This document shows, in pieces, positions 14,766 to 22,522 of a DNA stretch of 64,000 nucleotides. The position numbers and the translations under genes are program-made. The notes beneath the pieces are model-generated. The model had not been told where the DNA came from and made no database searches. It saw nothing but the letters and a program-made list of their open reading frames with translations. The stretch covers positions 868,001 through 932,000 of the forward strand of contig NC_011312.1 of assembly GCF_000196495.1 (NCBI RefSeq), read 5' to 3'. Position 1 is the stretch's first letter; every line of letters begins with the position of its first letter. The DNA is from Aliivibrio salmonicida LFI1238 (GTDB lineage: Bacteria > Pseudomonadota > Gammaproteobacteria > Enterobacterales > Vibrionaceae).

Positions 14766-17342
14766 TTATTTCTCCACACTTGTGTCAGTTAGAGCAACAT
14801 GCAATATATCGCCTTTCGCGTTTGGATTTTTTTCTGTGTACGTTGCAGGGCGGTGTTGTTCACGGCCATCAGAAACAAACACAACATTATCATCGCGTTC
14901 TTCAGAGTTAATGAAGTGGGAGAAACGTTTTAGTTGAGCTTCATCGTTAATGGTGTCTGTCCATTCACAGCTGAAGTTATTAATCAGTGATGCAACATCG
15001 GTTTCAAGTTGGTCGTTAATGCCAAGCTTATTATCCACAATCACTTCACGTAAATAATCAACGCCACCTTCAAGGTTATCCATCCATACAGAGGTACGTT
15101 GCAGTGGAGCGGCTGTTCGAATGTAGAACATCATGAAACGGTCGATGTATTTAATCAGCGTTTCTTGGTCTAGATCCGTTGCCAATAAGTCAGCATGGCG
15201 AGGTTTCATCCCCCCATTACCACACACGTACATGTTCCAACCTGCATCTGTTGCAATAATGCCTAAATCTTTACCTTGTGCTTCTGCACACTCACGAGTA
15301 CAACCCGAGACACCAAATTTCATTTTATGGGGAGTACGGATACCTTTGTAGCGATTCTCAAGTGTGACGCCCAAGCCTACAGAGTCTTGGACACCGTAAC
15401 GACACCATGTTGAACCAACGCACGTCTTAGCCATACGTAAGGCTTTACCGTAAGCTTGTCCTGTCTCGTAACCTGCTTCAATGAGTTTTTTCCATATGGT
15501 TGGAAGATCGTCTTTTTGAGCACCGAATAGACCGATACGTTGAGCACCCGTAATTTTAGTATAAAGGTTATATTCAGCAGCAACGGCCGCTAATGCACCT
15601 AGTGCTTGTGGTGTGACTTCACCGCCAGCCATACGTGGAATGACAGAGTAAGTACCATCTTTTTGAATGTTACCTAGGAAGTTATCGTTGGTATCGTGCA
15701 GTTTAACCAATGCTGGTTTAAGGATGTGCTCACCCCAACAAGAAGCAAGGATAGATCCCGCTAGTGGTTTACACACTTCACAGCCGTAACCTTTACCGTA
15801 TTTCTCTAATAGTTCATCGAATGTCTTGATTTCTTCGATGCGAATTAGGTGGAATAACTCTTGGCGAGAATAAGCAAAGTGCTCACAAACGTCGTTTTTA
15901 ACTTCGATGCCTGATTTAGCCAATTCAGCATTAAGAACCGATGCGACAAGAGGAAGACAACCGCCACAACCTGTACCGGCGCCAGTCACGGCTTTAATTT
16001 CAGCCATTGTGTGATTGCCATTTGCAACTGCTTGAGCAATTTTGCCTTTCGTTACATCAAAACATGAACAAATCACGGCAGTTTCAGGCAGAGAGTCTGC
16101 GCCTAAAGACGGCTTTTCTGCACCAGCGTGAGCTGGAAGAATAAGAAGGTCGGGGTGATCAGGTAAATCAATGTCGTTCAGTTTAAGCTGAAGTAGATCG
16201 CCGTAATCTGAAGTATCACCAACCATTACTGCGCCAAGTAGTTTCTTACCATCTTCAGATACGATAATGCGTTTATAAACTTCGTCTTCTTCGTTTTGGT
16301 AAACGTAGCTCTTACAACCAGGAGTACGACCGTTTGCATCCCCAATAGAGCCAACCTTCACACCAAGAAGTTTTAGTTTTGCGCTCATGTCAGCGCCTTC
16401 AAACGTACTGTCGTTACCAACTAAGTGATCAACTGCAACGGTTGCCATTTTGTAGCCTGGAGCGACAAGACCATAGAAAGTTTGATTCCATGACGCACAT
16501 TCACCAATCGCGTAGATGTGTTCATCTGAAGTTTGGCAGTTGTTGTTAATCGCAATACCACCACGAGAAGCGATATCAAGCTCCATTTGGCGAGCAAGCT
16601 TATCTTGAGGGCGGATGCCAGCAGAGAAGACAATGAAGTCAGTCTCAAGCTCTGTACCATCAGCAAAACGCATTACATTACGTGCTTCTGTGCCTTCAGG
16701 TGCTATTTCTAATGTGTTTTTACCGGTATGAACTTGAACACCCATGCGTTCAATTTTATTACGAAGTTGTAAGCCACCTTGTAAATCAAGCTGCTCAGCC
16801 ATTAATACAGGTGCAAATTCGACAACATGAGTTGTTACGCCAAGTGCTTTTAATGCGCCAGCCGCTTCAAGACCAAGGAGGCCACCACCGATAACAACAC
16901 CGCTTTTACTTTTTTTCGCCGTGGCTTCGATTGATTTAAGATCTTCAATAGTACGGTAAACAAAACAGTCTTTGCTTTCGTTGCCTTTGATTGGCGGTAC
17001 GAATGGGAAAGAGCCCGTAGCAAGGACGAGTTTGTCGTATTGGATTTCACGACCAGTGCTTGAATATACAATTTTGTTTTCACGGTTAATATTAATAGCG
17101 CGTTCGCCGATTAATACGTTGATACCGTGTTTGTCATAGAATCCTTCTTTTACAAGAGAGAGCTCATCAGCCGTGTGGTGAGAAAAGTAAGAAGAGAGGT
17201 GAACACGGTCATAAGCGACACGTGGTTCTTCACAGAACACGGTGATATCCATGTTTTGAACATCAGTTTTCTCTACTAAATCTTCGATGTAGGGATGACC
17301 GACCATGCCATTACCGATGATGACTAGTTTCATCTTGCTCAT
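14766..17342 (-). CDS. nirB: Nitrite reductase (NADH) large subunit
   Basis: 858 residues from the ATG at 17342 (MSKMKLVIIGNGMVG; AGGA Shine-Dalgarno 9 bases before). Reduces nitrite to ammonium with NADH. Order of domains: FAD/NAD pyridine nucleotide oxidoreductase (GNGMVG near 9; GGGLLGLEAAGAL near 150), BFD-like [2Fe-2S] domain with CSC at about 425 and CGGC about 32 residues on, then sulfite/nitrite-reductase ferredoxin-like and sirohaem/4Fe-4S domains (GSTWCRYG, GVSGCTRECAEAQ, VCGNGGMKPRHA). Heads nirB-nirD-nirC. An FNR-like site lies upstream at 17401-17414. Confidence 0.97.
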   Translation of the reverse strand: MSKMKLVIIGNGMVGHPYIEDLVEKTDVQNMDITVFCEEPRVAYDRVHLSSYFSHHTADELSLVKEGFYDKHGINVLIGERAININRENKIVYSSTGREIQYDKLVLATGSFPFVPPIKGNESKDCFVYRTIEDLKSIEATAKKSKSGVVIGGGLLGLEAAGALKALGVTTHVVEFAPVLMAEQLDLQGGLQLRNKIERMGVQVHTGKNTLEIAPEGTEARNVMRFADGTELETDFIVFSAGIRPQDKLARQMELDIASRGGIAINNNCQTSDEHIYAIGECASWNQTFYGLVAPGYKMATVAVDHLVGNDSTFEGADMSAKLKLLGVKVGSIGDANGRTPGCKSYVYQNEEDEVYKRIIVSEDGKKLLGAVMVGDTSDYGDLLQLKLNDIDLPDHPDLLILPAHAGAEKPSLGADSLPETAVICSCFDVTKGKIAQAVANGNHTMAEIKAVTGAGTGCGGCLPLVASVLNAELAKSGIEVKNDVCEHFAYSRQELFHLIRIEEIKTFDELLEKYGKGYGCEVCKPLAGSILASCWGEHILKPALVKLHDTNDNFLGNIQKDGTYSVIPRMAGGEVTPQALGALAAVAAEYNLYTKITGAQRIGLFGAQKDDLPTIWKKLIEAGYETGQAYGKALRMAKTCVGSTWCRYGVQDSVGLGVTLENRYKGIRTPHKMKFGVSGCTRECAEAQGKDLGIIATDAGWNMYVCGNGGMKPRHADLLATDLDQETLIKYIDRFMMFYIRTAAPLQRTSVWMDNLEGGVDYLREVIVDNKLGINDQLETDVASLINNFSCEWTDTINDEAQLKRFSHFINSEERDDNVVFVSDGREQHRPATYTEKNPNAKGDILHVALTDTSVEK

Positions 17343-17400
17343 AAGGAATCCTATTATATTTGGTATAGATATATGATGAATTATGAATGGATATGTCGAT

Positions 17401-17414
17401 ATGATGTAGATCAA
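17401..17414 (-). promoter_or_regulatory. FNR-like binding site upstream of nirB
   Basis: Read on the minus strand the site is TTGATCTACATCAT, 9 of 10 matches to the FNR consensus TTGAT-N4-ATCAA. Its centre is about 65 bp upstream of the nirB ATG, which allows a class II promoter with a start about 41 bp downstream. Fits anaerobic induction of nirBDC. Confidence 0.75.
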
Positions 17415-17576
17415 TTACGAAATAAAACTACTCCAAAGTAGTAGTTGTGGTGTCCTTATGGTTGTTTTTACTTCTAATTCAATAACTTACGTGTGGCACG
17501 TAGATGGTGTGCGTAGTTTTATTACAAAAAAAGGTGTTTTGTGCGGTATTTATCTGTTCATTAATCGGTTTTTTCT

Positions 17577-17617
17577 GAAAAAAAAAGACAGAATATAAAA
17601 ATATATTCTGTCTTTTG
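17577..17617 (-). terminator. Terminator after the chemoreceptor gene
   Basis: Long perfect stem AAAAGACAGAATAT paired with ATATTCTGTCTTTT; on the minus strand it is followed by nine T. Lies 19 bp beyond the stop codon of the chemoreceptor gene. Confidence 0.9.
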
Positions 17618-17634
17618 ACGAAGTAAGTAAGAGG

Positions 17635-19509
17635 TTACAGTTTAAATCTGTCTATTTCTTGTTTTAGTTCGTTTGATAATTCAGATAATTGTGATGCTTG
17701 AATAACCGATTGCTGTGTTTCGGTCGTTAATTCATTTGATACATCACGAACCGCTTCGGTGTTACGCGTAATTTCTTCTGTAACCGATGATTGCTCTTCA
17801 GCCGCCGCTGCAATTTGAGCCGCCATGTCGCTAATTAATGTCACTGAATTTGTAATCTGAAGCAAACTAGCAGAGGCTGATTGTGCATCTTCAACACTGG
17901 TGTTGGCTAGATTTTGGCTGTCTTCCATGATGCCAACCGCTTTTTGAGTTGTGCCTTGCAATGTCTCTATCATTTGTTGAATTTCTTGAGTCGACGCGTG
18001 TGTACGTTGACTTAAAATTCGAACTTCATCAGCAACAACGGCAAAACCACGACCTTGTTCACCGGCACGTGCCGCTTCAATTGCGGCATTGAGTGCGAGT
18101 AAGTTCGTTTGTTCTGCAATGTTTTGAATGGTGGATAGGATCGTATTGATGTTTTGTGCGTTGTGATGCAATTCGCCGATAACTTGTGTTGCGGTTTCTA
18201 CTTCTTTTGCCAAGTTATCAATTGAATGTTGGCTTTGACTTACTTGCTCAGCACCATGGTTTGAAGCACTAACGGTTTGTTCAGCTGTTTGAGCTGTATT
18301 ATCTGCGTTGCTTGCAATTTCTTGAGTCGCAGCTGCCATTTCATTAATTGCGGTTGCAACCATGTTGATCTCATCCATTTGATGTTGGATTCGAACATTA
18401 CGTTCTTCAGCACTTTCTGCGGTTAAATTGGCTTGGTTAGCTAACGTAAGTGATATGTCACGTAAGCGACACACCATTGAGTGCATATTGCCCACAAAGG
18501 TATTGAAGTTGATAGCAAGTTGGCCAACTTCATCATTACTGTTTGGAATTAAACGTTGAGTTAAATCCCCTTCACCTGATGAAATTTCAGCAAGCGCATC
18601 AGATACTCGAAGTAGATCTCTAAATAGGACGTTAACCAAGGTGGTTACACCGATAACAACAATGACTGTTAATACAATGCTAAGCAGGATGATTTCACGA
18701 AGGAGTGCGCTGTGTGCGGCTTCTTCTGTTGCTTGTGTCATTTCAACGGCAAATGTCCATTTTGTATTAGGTACTTTTGCAAAATAAACCAGCTTATTAC
18801 TGCCGTTGATTTCTGCGAATTCAATGGTTTTTGAATTAATGGATTCTTGAATACTTTGAGGCGTCATACCCGAGAAATAACGATTTACTTCTTTTTTGAT
18901 AAGCGACGTATTTGGATGCGTTAAGAAAGTGCCATCGCTATCAATTAACATTGTGATGGTGTCTTTACCTGCATCTAGGCTGATGACATCGTCAATTAGT
19001 TGATCAATTAGTACATCGGCACCGACAACACCAAGAAATTGACCATTCTTATAAACAGGTTCAGCAATGGTTACCAGAAGAGATTGAGTAATGGCATCTT
19101 GATAGGCGGAAGTAATGATTTGTTTGTTTTCTCGTTGAGCTTCTTGATACCAAGGGCGTTGACGAGGATCGTAATCGGCACGATTTCTTTCAGGATGAGA
19201 GCGGTACATATCCCCTTGAGGTGTACCAAAGAAAATATTATCAAAACCACCCGCTTTACGGCTTAACTGTAAAAAAGAGACCACGTCATCTTCTTGAGTG
19301 TAGTCATTAATAGCATGCGCAATTTCAGCTTTAATTGAAATCCAATTAGAAATTCCGGTAGTGGCAGAAGATGTCACACTTTCAGCTCGAGAATAAACGC
19401 CATTTCGAGTTTGTTCAAACAACTGATTTGACGCGAGCCATGTTAATGCAGCAGCCGTCACGATAACAGCAAGTAGACTGGCCCCGATTAATTTATGTTT
19501 TAATTTCAT
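17635..19509 (-). CDS. Methyl-accepting chemotaxis protein with dCache-type sensor
   Basis: 624 residues from ATG 19509; the frame also offers an upstream TTG. N-terminal membrane segment (about 5-27), periplasmic region of about 250 residues with double-Cache features (RQRPWYQEAQRENKQIITSAYQDA near 100; VVGADVLIDQLID near 145), second membrane segment near 270-295, HAMP linker, and the signalling hairpin with its tip at NIAEQTNLLALNAAIEAARAGEQGRGFAVVADEVR. Dimeric receptor that controls CheA and flagellar behaviour. Ligand unknown; dCache receptors often bind amino acids or carboxylates. Monocistronic with its own terminator. Confidence 0.93.
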   Translation of the reverse strand: MKLKHKLIGASLLAVIVTAAALTWLASNQLFEQTRNGVYSRAESVTSSATTGISNWISIKAEIAHAINDYTQEDDVVSFLQLSRKAGGFDNIFFGTPQGDMYRSHPERNRADYDPRQRPWYQEAQRENKQIITSAYQDAITQSLLVTIAEPVYKNGQFLGVVGADVLIDQLIDDVISLDAGKDTITMLIDSDGTFLTHPNTSLIKKEVNRYFSGMTPQSIQESINSKTIEFAEINGSNKLVYFAKVPNTKWTFAVEMTQATEEAAHSALLREIILLSIVLTVIVVIGVTTLVNVLFRDLLRVSDALAEISSGEGDLTQRLIPNSNDEVGQLAINFNTFVGNMHSMVCRLRDISLTLANQANLTAESAEERNVRIQHQMDEINMVATAINEMAAATQEIASNADNTAQTAEQTVSASNHGAEQVSQSQHSIDNLAKEVETATQVIGELHHNAQNINTILSTIQNIAEQTNLLALNAAIEAARAGEQGRGFAVVADEVRILSQRTHASTQEIQQMIETLQGTTQKAVGIMEDSQNLANTSVEDAQSASASLLQITNSVTLISDMAAQIAAAAEEQSSVTEEITRNTEAVRDVSNELTTETQQSVIQASQLSELSNELKQEIDRFKL

Positions 19510-19931
19510 TATATCATCCAAATTGTAGTGAAATTTTATATATTAAATTTCTATTTTTATTATCTATTTGTACATTTATGTATATGGTATCGGGCAAAAA
19601 TGAAATAACTTGATGGTTTTTTTTTATTTAAAGCACATAAAGAAGTGATTATATTTTTAAGCTTAAACAGAAGGCGATTTGAAGTGATGGTAAACCGTTG
19701 AATTAAAAACCATCAAAGTGAACGATTGCGTTGGTTTAAAATTTAAAATTTCGCTAGCATTTACCTTTTTTTACTTATTTATTAGCCATTTTTAGTGATC
19801 CAATAGACATATTTATGAGATCAATGTGAGAGTGAAAAGCAATTCTTTTAAACTCGGTCAGGTTATTTGATTATTAAAGTGGTTTTCCCTTTTTTGATCT
19901 AACTTATCCCCTTGAATTTAAATGGTGAAAC
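19510..19931. other. Intergenic region between divergent chemoreceptor and nucleotidase genes
   Basis: About 420 bp, AT-rich with T runs. Must contain the promoters of the two divergent genes, but I cannot pick a -10/-35 pair with confidence. No small ORF with a good ribosome site and no stable hairpin stood out. Confidence 0.5.
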
Positions 19932-21593
19932 ATGATGGAACGTCTTTCTCTTAAAACAGCGATTGCTGCCGCATTACTTACTACATTGGCTGGTTGCGCT
20001 ACAACGTCTGAACATGCGTGGCAAGAAGACACTACGTATAAGTTAACTGTGCTACATACTAACGATAACCATGGCCGCTTTTGGCAAAATAAATATGGTG
20101 AGTACGGTATGGCAGCGCGTAAGACGTTGATTGATGAATTACGTGCCGATGTTCAAGCTGAAGGGGGGAGTGTTTTACTTCTTTCTGGTGGTGATATTAA
20201 TACCGGTGTACCTGAGTCTGATTTACAAGATGCAGAGCCTGATTTTAAAGGCATGAATAAAATTGGATATGATGCGATTGCATTAGGTAACCATGAATTT
20301 GATAACCCATTAGATGTGCTTCAAAAGCAAATAGATTGGGCTAAATTCCCAATGCTGTCTGCCAACATTTATGATAAAGAAACTGGTGAGCGCATGTATC
20401 AAGCTTACGAGATTTTTGAAAAGCAAGGCATTAAAATTGCGGTTATTGGTTTCACGACAGAAGACACGGCTAAAATTGGTAACCCTGAATACATCGGTGG
20501 TATTGATTTCCGAGATCCAAAAGAAGAAGCAAAGAAAGTCATTGCTGAACTGAATGAATCAGAAAAACCCGATCTTATTTTTGCAGTTACTCACATGGGT
20601 CACTATGAAAATGGTCAACGTGGTATTAATGCACCAGGTGATGTAGCACTTGCTCGTTCTCTTGAATTAGGTGAGTTGGATATGATTGTGGGTGGCCACT
20701 CACAAGAGCCTGTTTGTATGGAAGGGGCGAACGTTGTTAAACAAAACTTTAAGCCTGGTGACGAATGTCAACCTGATCAACAAAATGGCACTTGGATCGT
20801 TCAAGCTCATGAATGGGGCAAGTACGTAGGTCGTGCTGATTTTGAATTCCGTAATGGTGAATTGGAAATGGTGAGTTATAACCTAATCCCGGTTAACTTG
20901 AAGAAGAAAATAAAAGTTGATGGCAAAAGTGAGCGTGTCTTTATTCAAGATGAAATTGTGCAAGATCCTGAGTTATTGGCTTTCCTAACGCCTTACCAAG
21001 AAAAAGGTCAAGGCCAGTTGAATGTGAAAATTGCAGAAACGAATGGAAAGTTAGAAGGTGACCGTAATGTGGTTCGTTTTGAGCAGACTAACCTTGGGCG
21101 TTTAATTGCGACTTCTCACATGGTTCGTGCAAAAGCCGATTTTGCGGTAATGAATTCGGGTGGTGTACGTGATTCGATTGAAATGGGTGATGTTACTTAT
21201 AAAGATGTTCTAACGGTGCAGCCATTTGGTAATATTGTTAGTTATGTTGATATGAATCGCGCTGAAGTATTAGATTACCTAAATGTGGTGGCGACTAAAC
21301 CAATCGATTCTGGTGCCTATGCTCAGTTCGCAGGTATTAAAATGACCGTTGAAGCCGGTAAAGTATCTAACGTATTCATTGGTGGTAAGCAACTGCGTTT
21401 AGACAAAACGTACCGTTTTACTATTCCAAGCTACAACGCCGCGGGTGGTGATGGTTACCCTAAAGTGTCGGGTCATTCGGGTTATGTAAATACGGGCTTT
21501 GTTGATGCCGAAGTATTAAAAGAGTTTTTAGAAACAAATAGCCCAATTGATGTGAATGAATTCGCACCACGTGGTGAAATTGTTTATAAGTAA
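19932..21593 (+). CDS. Lipoprotein 5'-nucleotidase (UshA/NutA type)
   Basis: 553 residues. Signal peptide ends in the lipobox LAGC (Cys22), so it should be a lipoprotein, as is the Vibrio parahaemolyticus 5'-nucleotidase NutA, unlike soluble periplasmic UshA of E. coli. The calcineurin-type metallophosphatase domain shows LHTNDNHGRFW near 40, GGDIN near 83, GNHEFD near 116, THMGH near 220 and GGHSQEP near 255. The C-terminal nucleotidase domain has NSGGVRDSIEMGDVTYKD near 407 and FTIPSYNAAGGDGYP near 505. Hydrolyses extracellular nucleotides so nucleosides and phosphate can be taken up. Starts at ATGATG; the first ATG was used. Confidence 0.93.
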   Translation: MMERLSLKTAIAAALLTTLAGCATTSEHAWQEDTTYKLTVLHTNDNHGRFWQNKYGEYGMAARKTLIDELRADVQAEGGSVLLLSGGDINTGVPESDLQDAEPDFKGMNKIGYDAIALGNHEFDNPLDVLQKQIDWAKFPMLSANIYDKETGERMYQAYEIFEKQGIKIAVIGFTTEDTAKIGNPEYIGGIDFRDPKEEAKKVIAELNESEKPDLIFAVTHMGHYENGQRGINAPGDVALARSLELGELDMIVGGHSQEPVCMEGANVVKQNFKPGDECQPDQQNGTWIVQAHEWGKYVGRADFEFRNGELEMVSYNLIPVNLKKKIKVDGKSERVFIQDEIVQDPELLAFLTPYQEKGQGQLNVKIAETNGKLEGDRNVVRFEQTNLGRLIATSHMVRAKADFAVMNSGGVRDSIEMGDVTYKDVLTVQPFGNIVSYVDMNRAEVLDYLNVVATKPIDSGAYAQFAGIKMTVEAGKVSNVFIGGKQLRLDKTYRFTIPSYNAAGGDGYPKVSGHSGYVNTGFVDAEVLKEFLETNSPIDVNEFAPRGEIVYK

Positions 21594-21611
21594 TAGATAA
21601 AAAGTAAACTG

Positions 21612-21645
21612 ATCCCCTCAGATTGTTATTTACTGAGGGGATTTA
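21612..21645 (+). terminator. Probable terminator after the nucleotidase gene
   Basis: Stem ATCCCCTCAG / CTGAGGGGAT (10 bp, perfect) with an 11-base loop, 18 bp after the stop codon. The following T tract is weak. Confidence 0.65.
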
Positions 21646-21707
21646 GTTGTAAATTCAACGTCTTTGCTGAATAAATGACCGAACAAATTAAAAAGTTAAA
21701 ATAATAC

Positions 21708-21735
21708 TTGTCAAAAAAATCCTGAGCAGTATTAT
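21708..21735 (+). promoter_or_regulatory. Promoter of tRNA-Pro
   Basis: TTGTCA at 21708-21713 and TATTAT at 21730-21735 with a 16-bp spacer (17 if ATTATA is used). A GCCCTC discriminator follows. The tRNA begins about 40 bp downstream. Confidence 0.75.
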
Positions 21736-21775
21736 AGCCCTCGTTGACACGGACACAGTCCTTTGTTTAACAGCT

Positions 21776-21852
<77 letters not shown>

Positions 21853-21857
21853 CCTTC

Positions 21858-21892
21858 AAAAAAGCCGCATCAGAAATGATGCGGCTTTTTTA
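21858..21892 (+). terminator. Terminator after tRNA-Pro
   Basis: AAAAAAGCCGCATCA / TGATGCGGCTTTTTT with a GAAA tetraloop, directly after the tRNA. Confidence 0.93.
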
Positions 21893-21934
21893 CGTCTGAT
21901 GCATTTAAAAAACAAGCTAAGTCGTGCTAAATAA

Positions 21935-21969
21935 CAAAAAGCTATGTTAATTAACTCAACATGGCTTTA
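21935..21969 (-). terminator. Terminator of the copper operon
   Basis: Minus strand: AAGCCATGTT and AACATAGCTT pair with one mismatch and are followed by five T. Lies 20 bp after the DUF411 gene. Confidence 0.72.
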
Positions 21970-21988
21970 TTTATCAATTAGTTAGATT

Positions 21989-22423
21989 TTAATTATGAGT
22001 GTTGAATATTGCCAATTTACCATTCTCTTTAAATGCGATAACTTGGTAGGTGTCTTTTTTATCGCCATATTCCATCCCTGGTGATCCCATTGGCATTCCA
22101 GGAACCGCTAATCCTTTAAAATCTCTTGGTTCTGCTAGAAATTGTTTAATATCCTCTGCTGGTATATGCCCTTCAAATACGTAACCATCAATAACAGCGG
22201 TATGACATGATGCGAGGCGTGGCTCTACACCTAGTTTCTCTTTGATTGGATTCATGTCTTCATGATCTTCAATCTTTACCGTGAAACCGTTATCTTCCAT
22301 GTGCTCTACCCATTCAGAGCAACAACCACAATATGGTGATTTATAAGTCATGACTTCGGTAGAGGCGTAAGCGGATGTTGTTAAGAAAAGCAATGAAGCA
22401 AAAGTGAGTTTAAATAATTTCAT
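21989..22423 (-). CDS. DUF411 / CopG-like periplasmic copper protein
   Basis: 144-residue precursor with a signal peptide (about 1-20, cleaved near AYA-STE). DUF411 domain with conserved metal-type cysteines: SPYCGCCSEW near 29-38 and LASCHTAVIDGYVFEGHIP near 69. Proteins of this family occur in copper-resistance loci (CopG of Vibrio cholerae and Pseudomonas) and bind copper in the periplasm. A Met-rich stretch VPGMPMGSPGMEYG follows near 106. Last gene of a copA-microprotein-DUF411 unit, which supports the role in copper handling; the precise reaction is not known to me. Confidence 0.9.
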   Translation of the reverse strand: MKLFKLTFASLLFLTTSAYASTEVMTYKSPYCGCCSEWVEHMEDNGFTVKIEDHEDMNPIKEKLGVEPRLASCHTAVIDGYVFEGHIPAEDIKQFLAEPRDFKGLAVPGMPMGSPGMEYGDKKDTYQVIAFKENGKLAIFNTHN

Positions 22424-22438
22424 TGTTGTGTCCTAAGG

Positions 22439-22513
22439 TTATTTTGAATGTGGTGAAAGCCAAAACCAATAAATAATGGCAATAATAAGTATGACTCCAA
22501 GCAAATTAATCAT
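22439..22513 (-). CDS. 24-residue membrane microprotein in the copper operon
   Basis: Translation gives MINLLGVILIIAIIYWFWL then SPHSK and TAA: a single membrane helix with a short His/Lys tail. An AGGAG Shine-Dalgarno sits 6 bases before ATG, the best ribosome site in the neighbourhood. It begins 9 bp after the copA stop codon and ends 15 bp before the DUF411 gene start, so all three should share one transcript. The Trp/Tyr/His content is of note for a copper locus, but I cannot assign a function. It could act as a small partner of CopA or of the periplasmic protein. Alternative: chance ORF, made less likely by the ribosome site and tight spacing. Confidence 0.72.
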   Translation of the reverse strand: MINLLGVILIIAIIYWFWLSPHSK

Positions 22514-22522
22514 GTCAAGCTC

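Noticed and set aside
17426..17446. AACTACT/AGTAGTT palindrome upstream of nirB as a NarL/NarP site
   Set aside because: The spacing and bases do not fit the 7-2-7 heptamer arrangement; only the nearby FNR-like site is kept.
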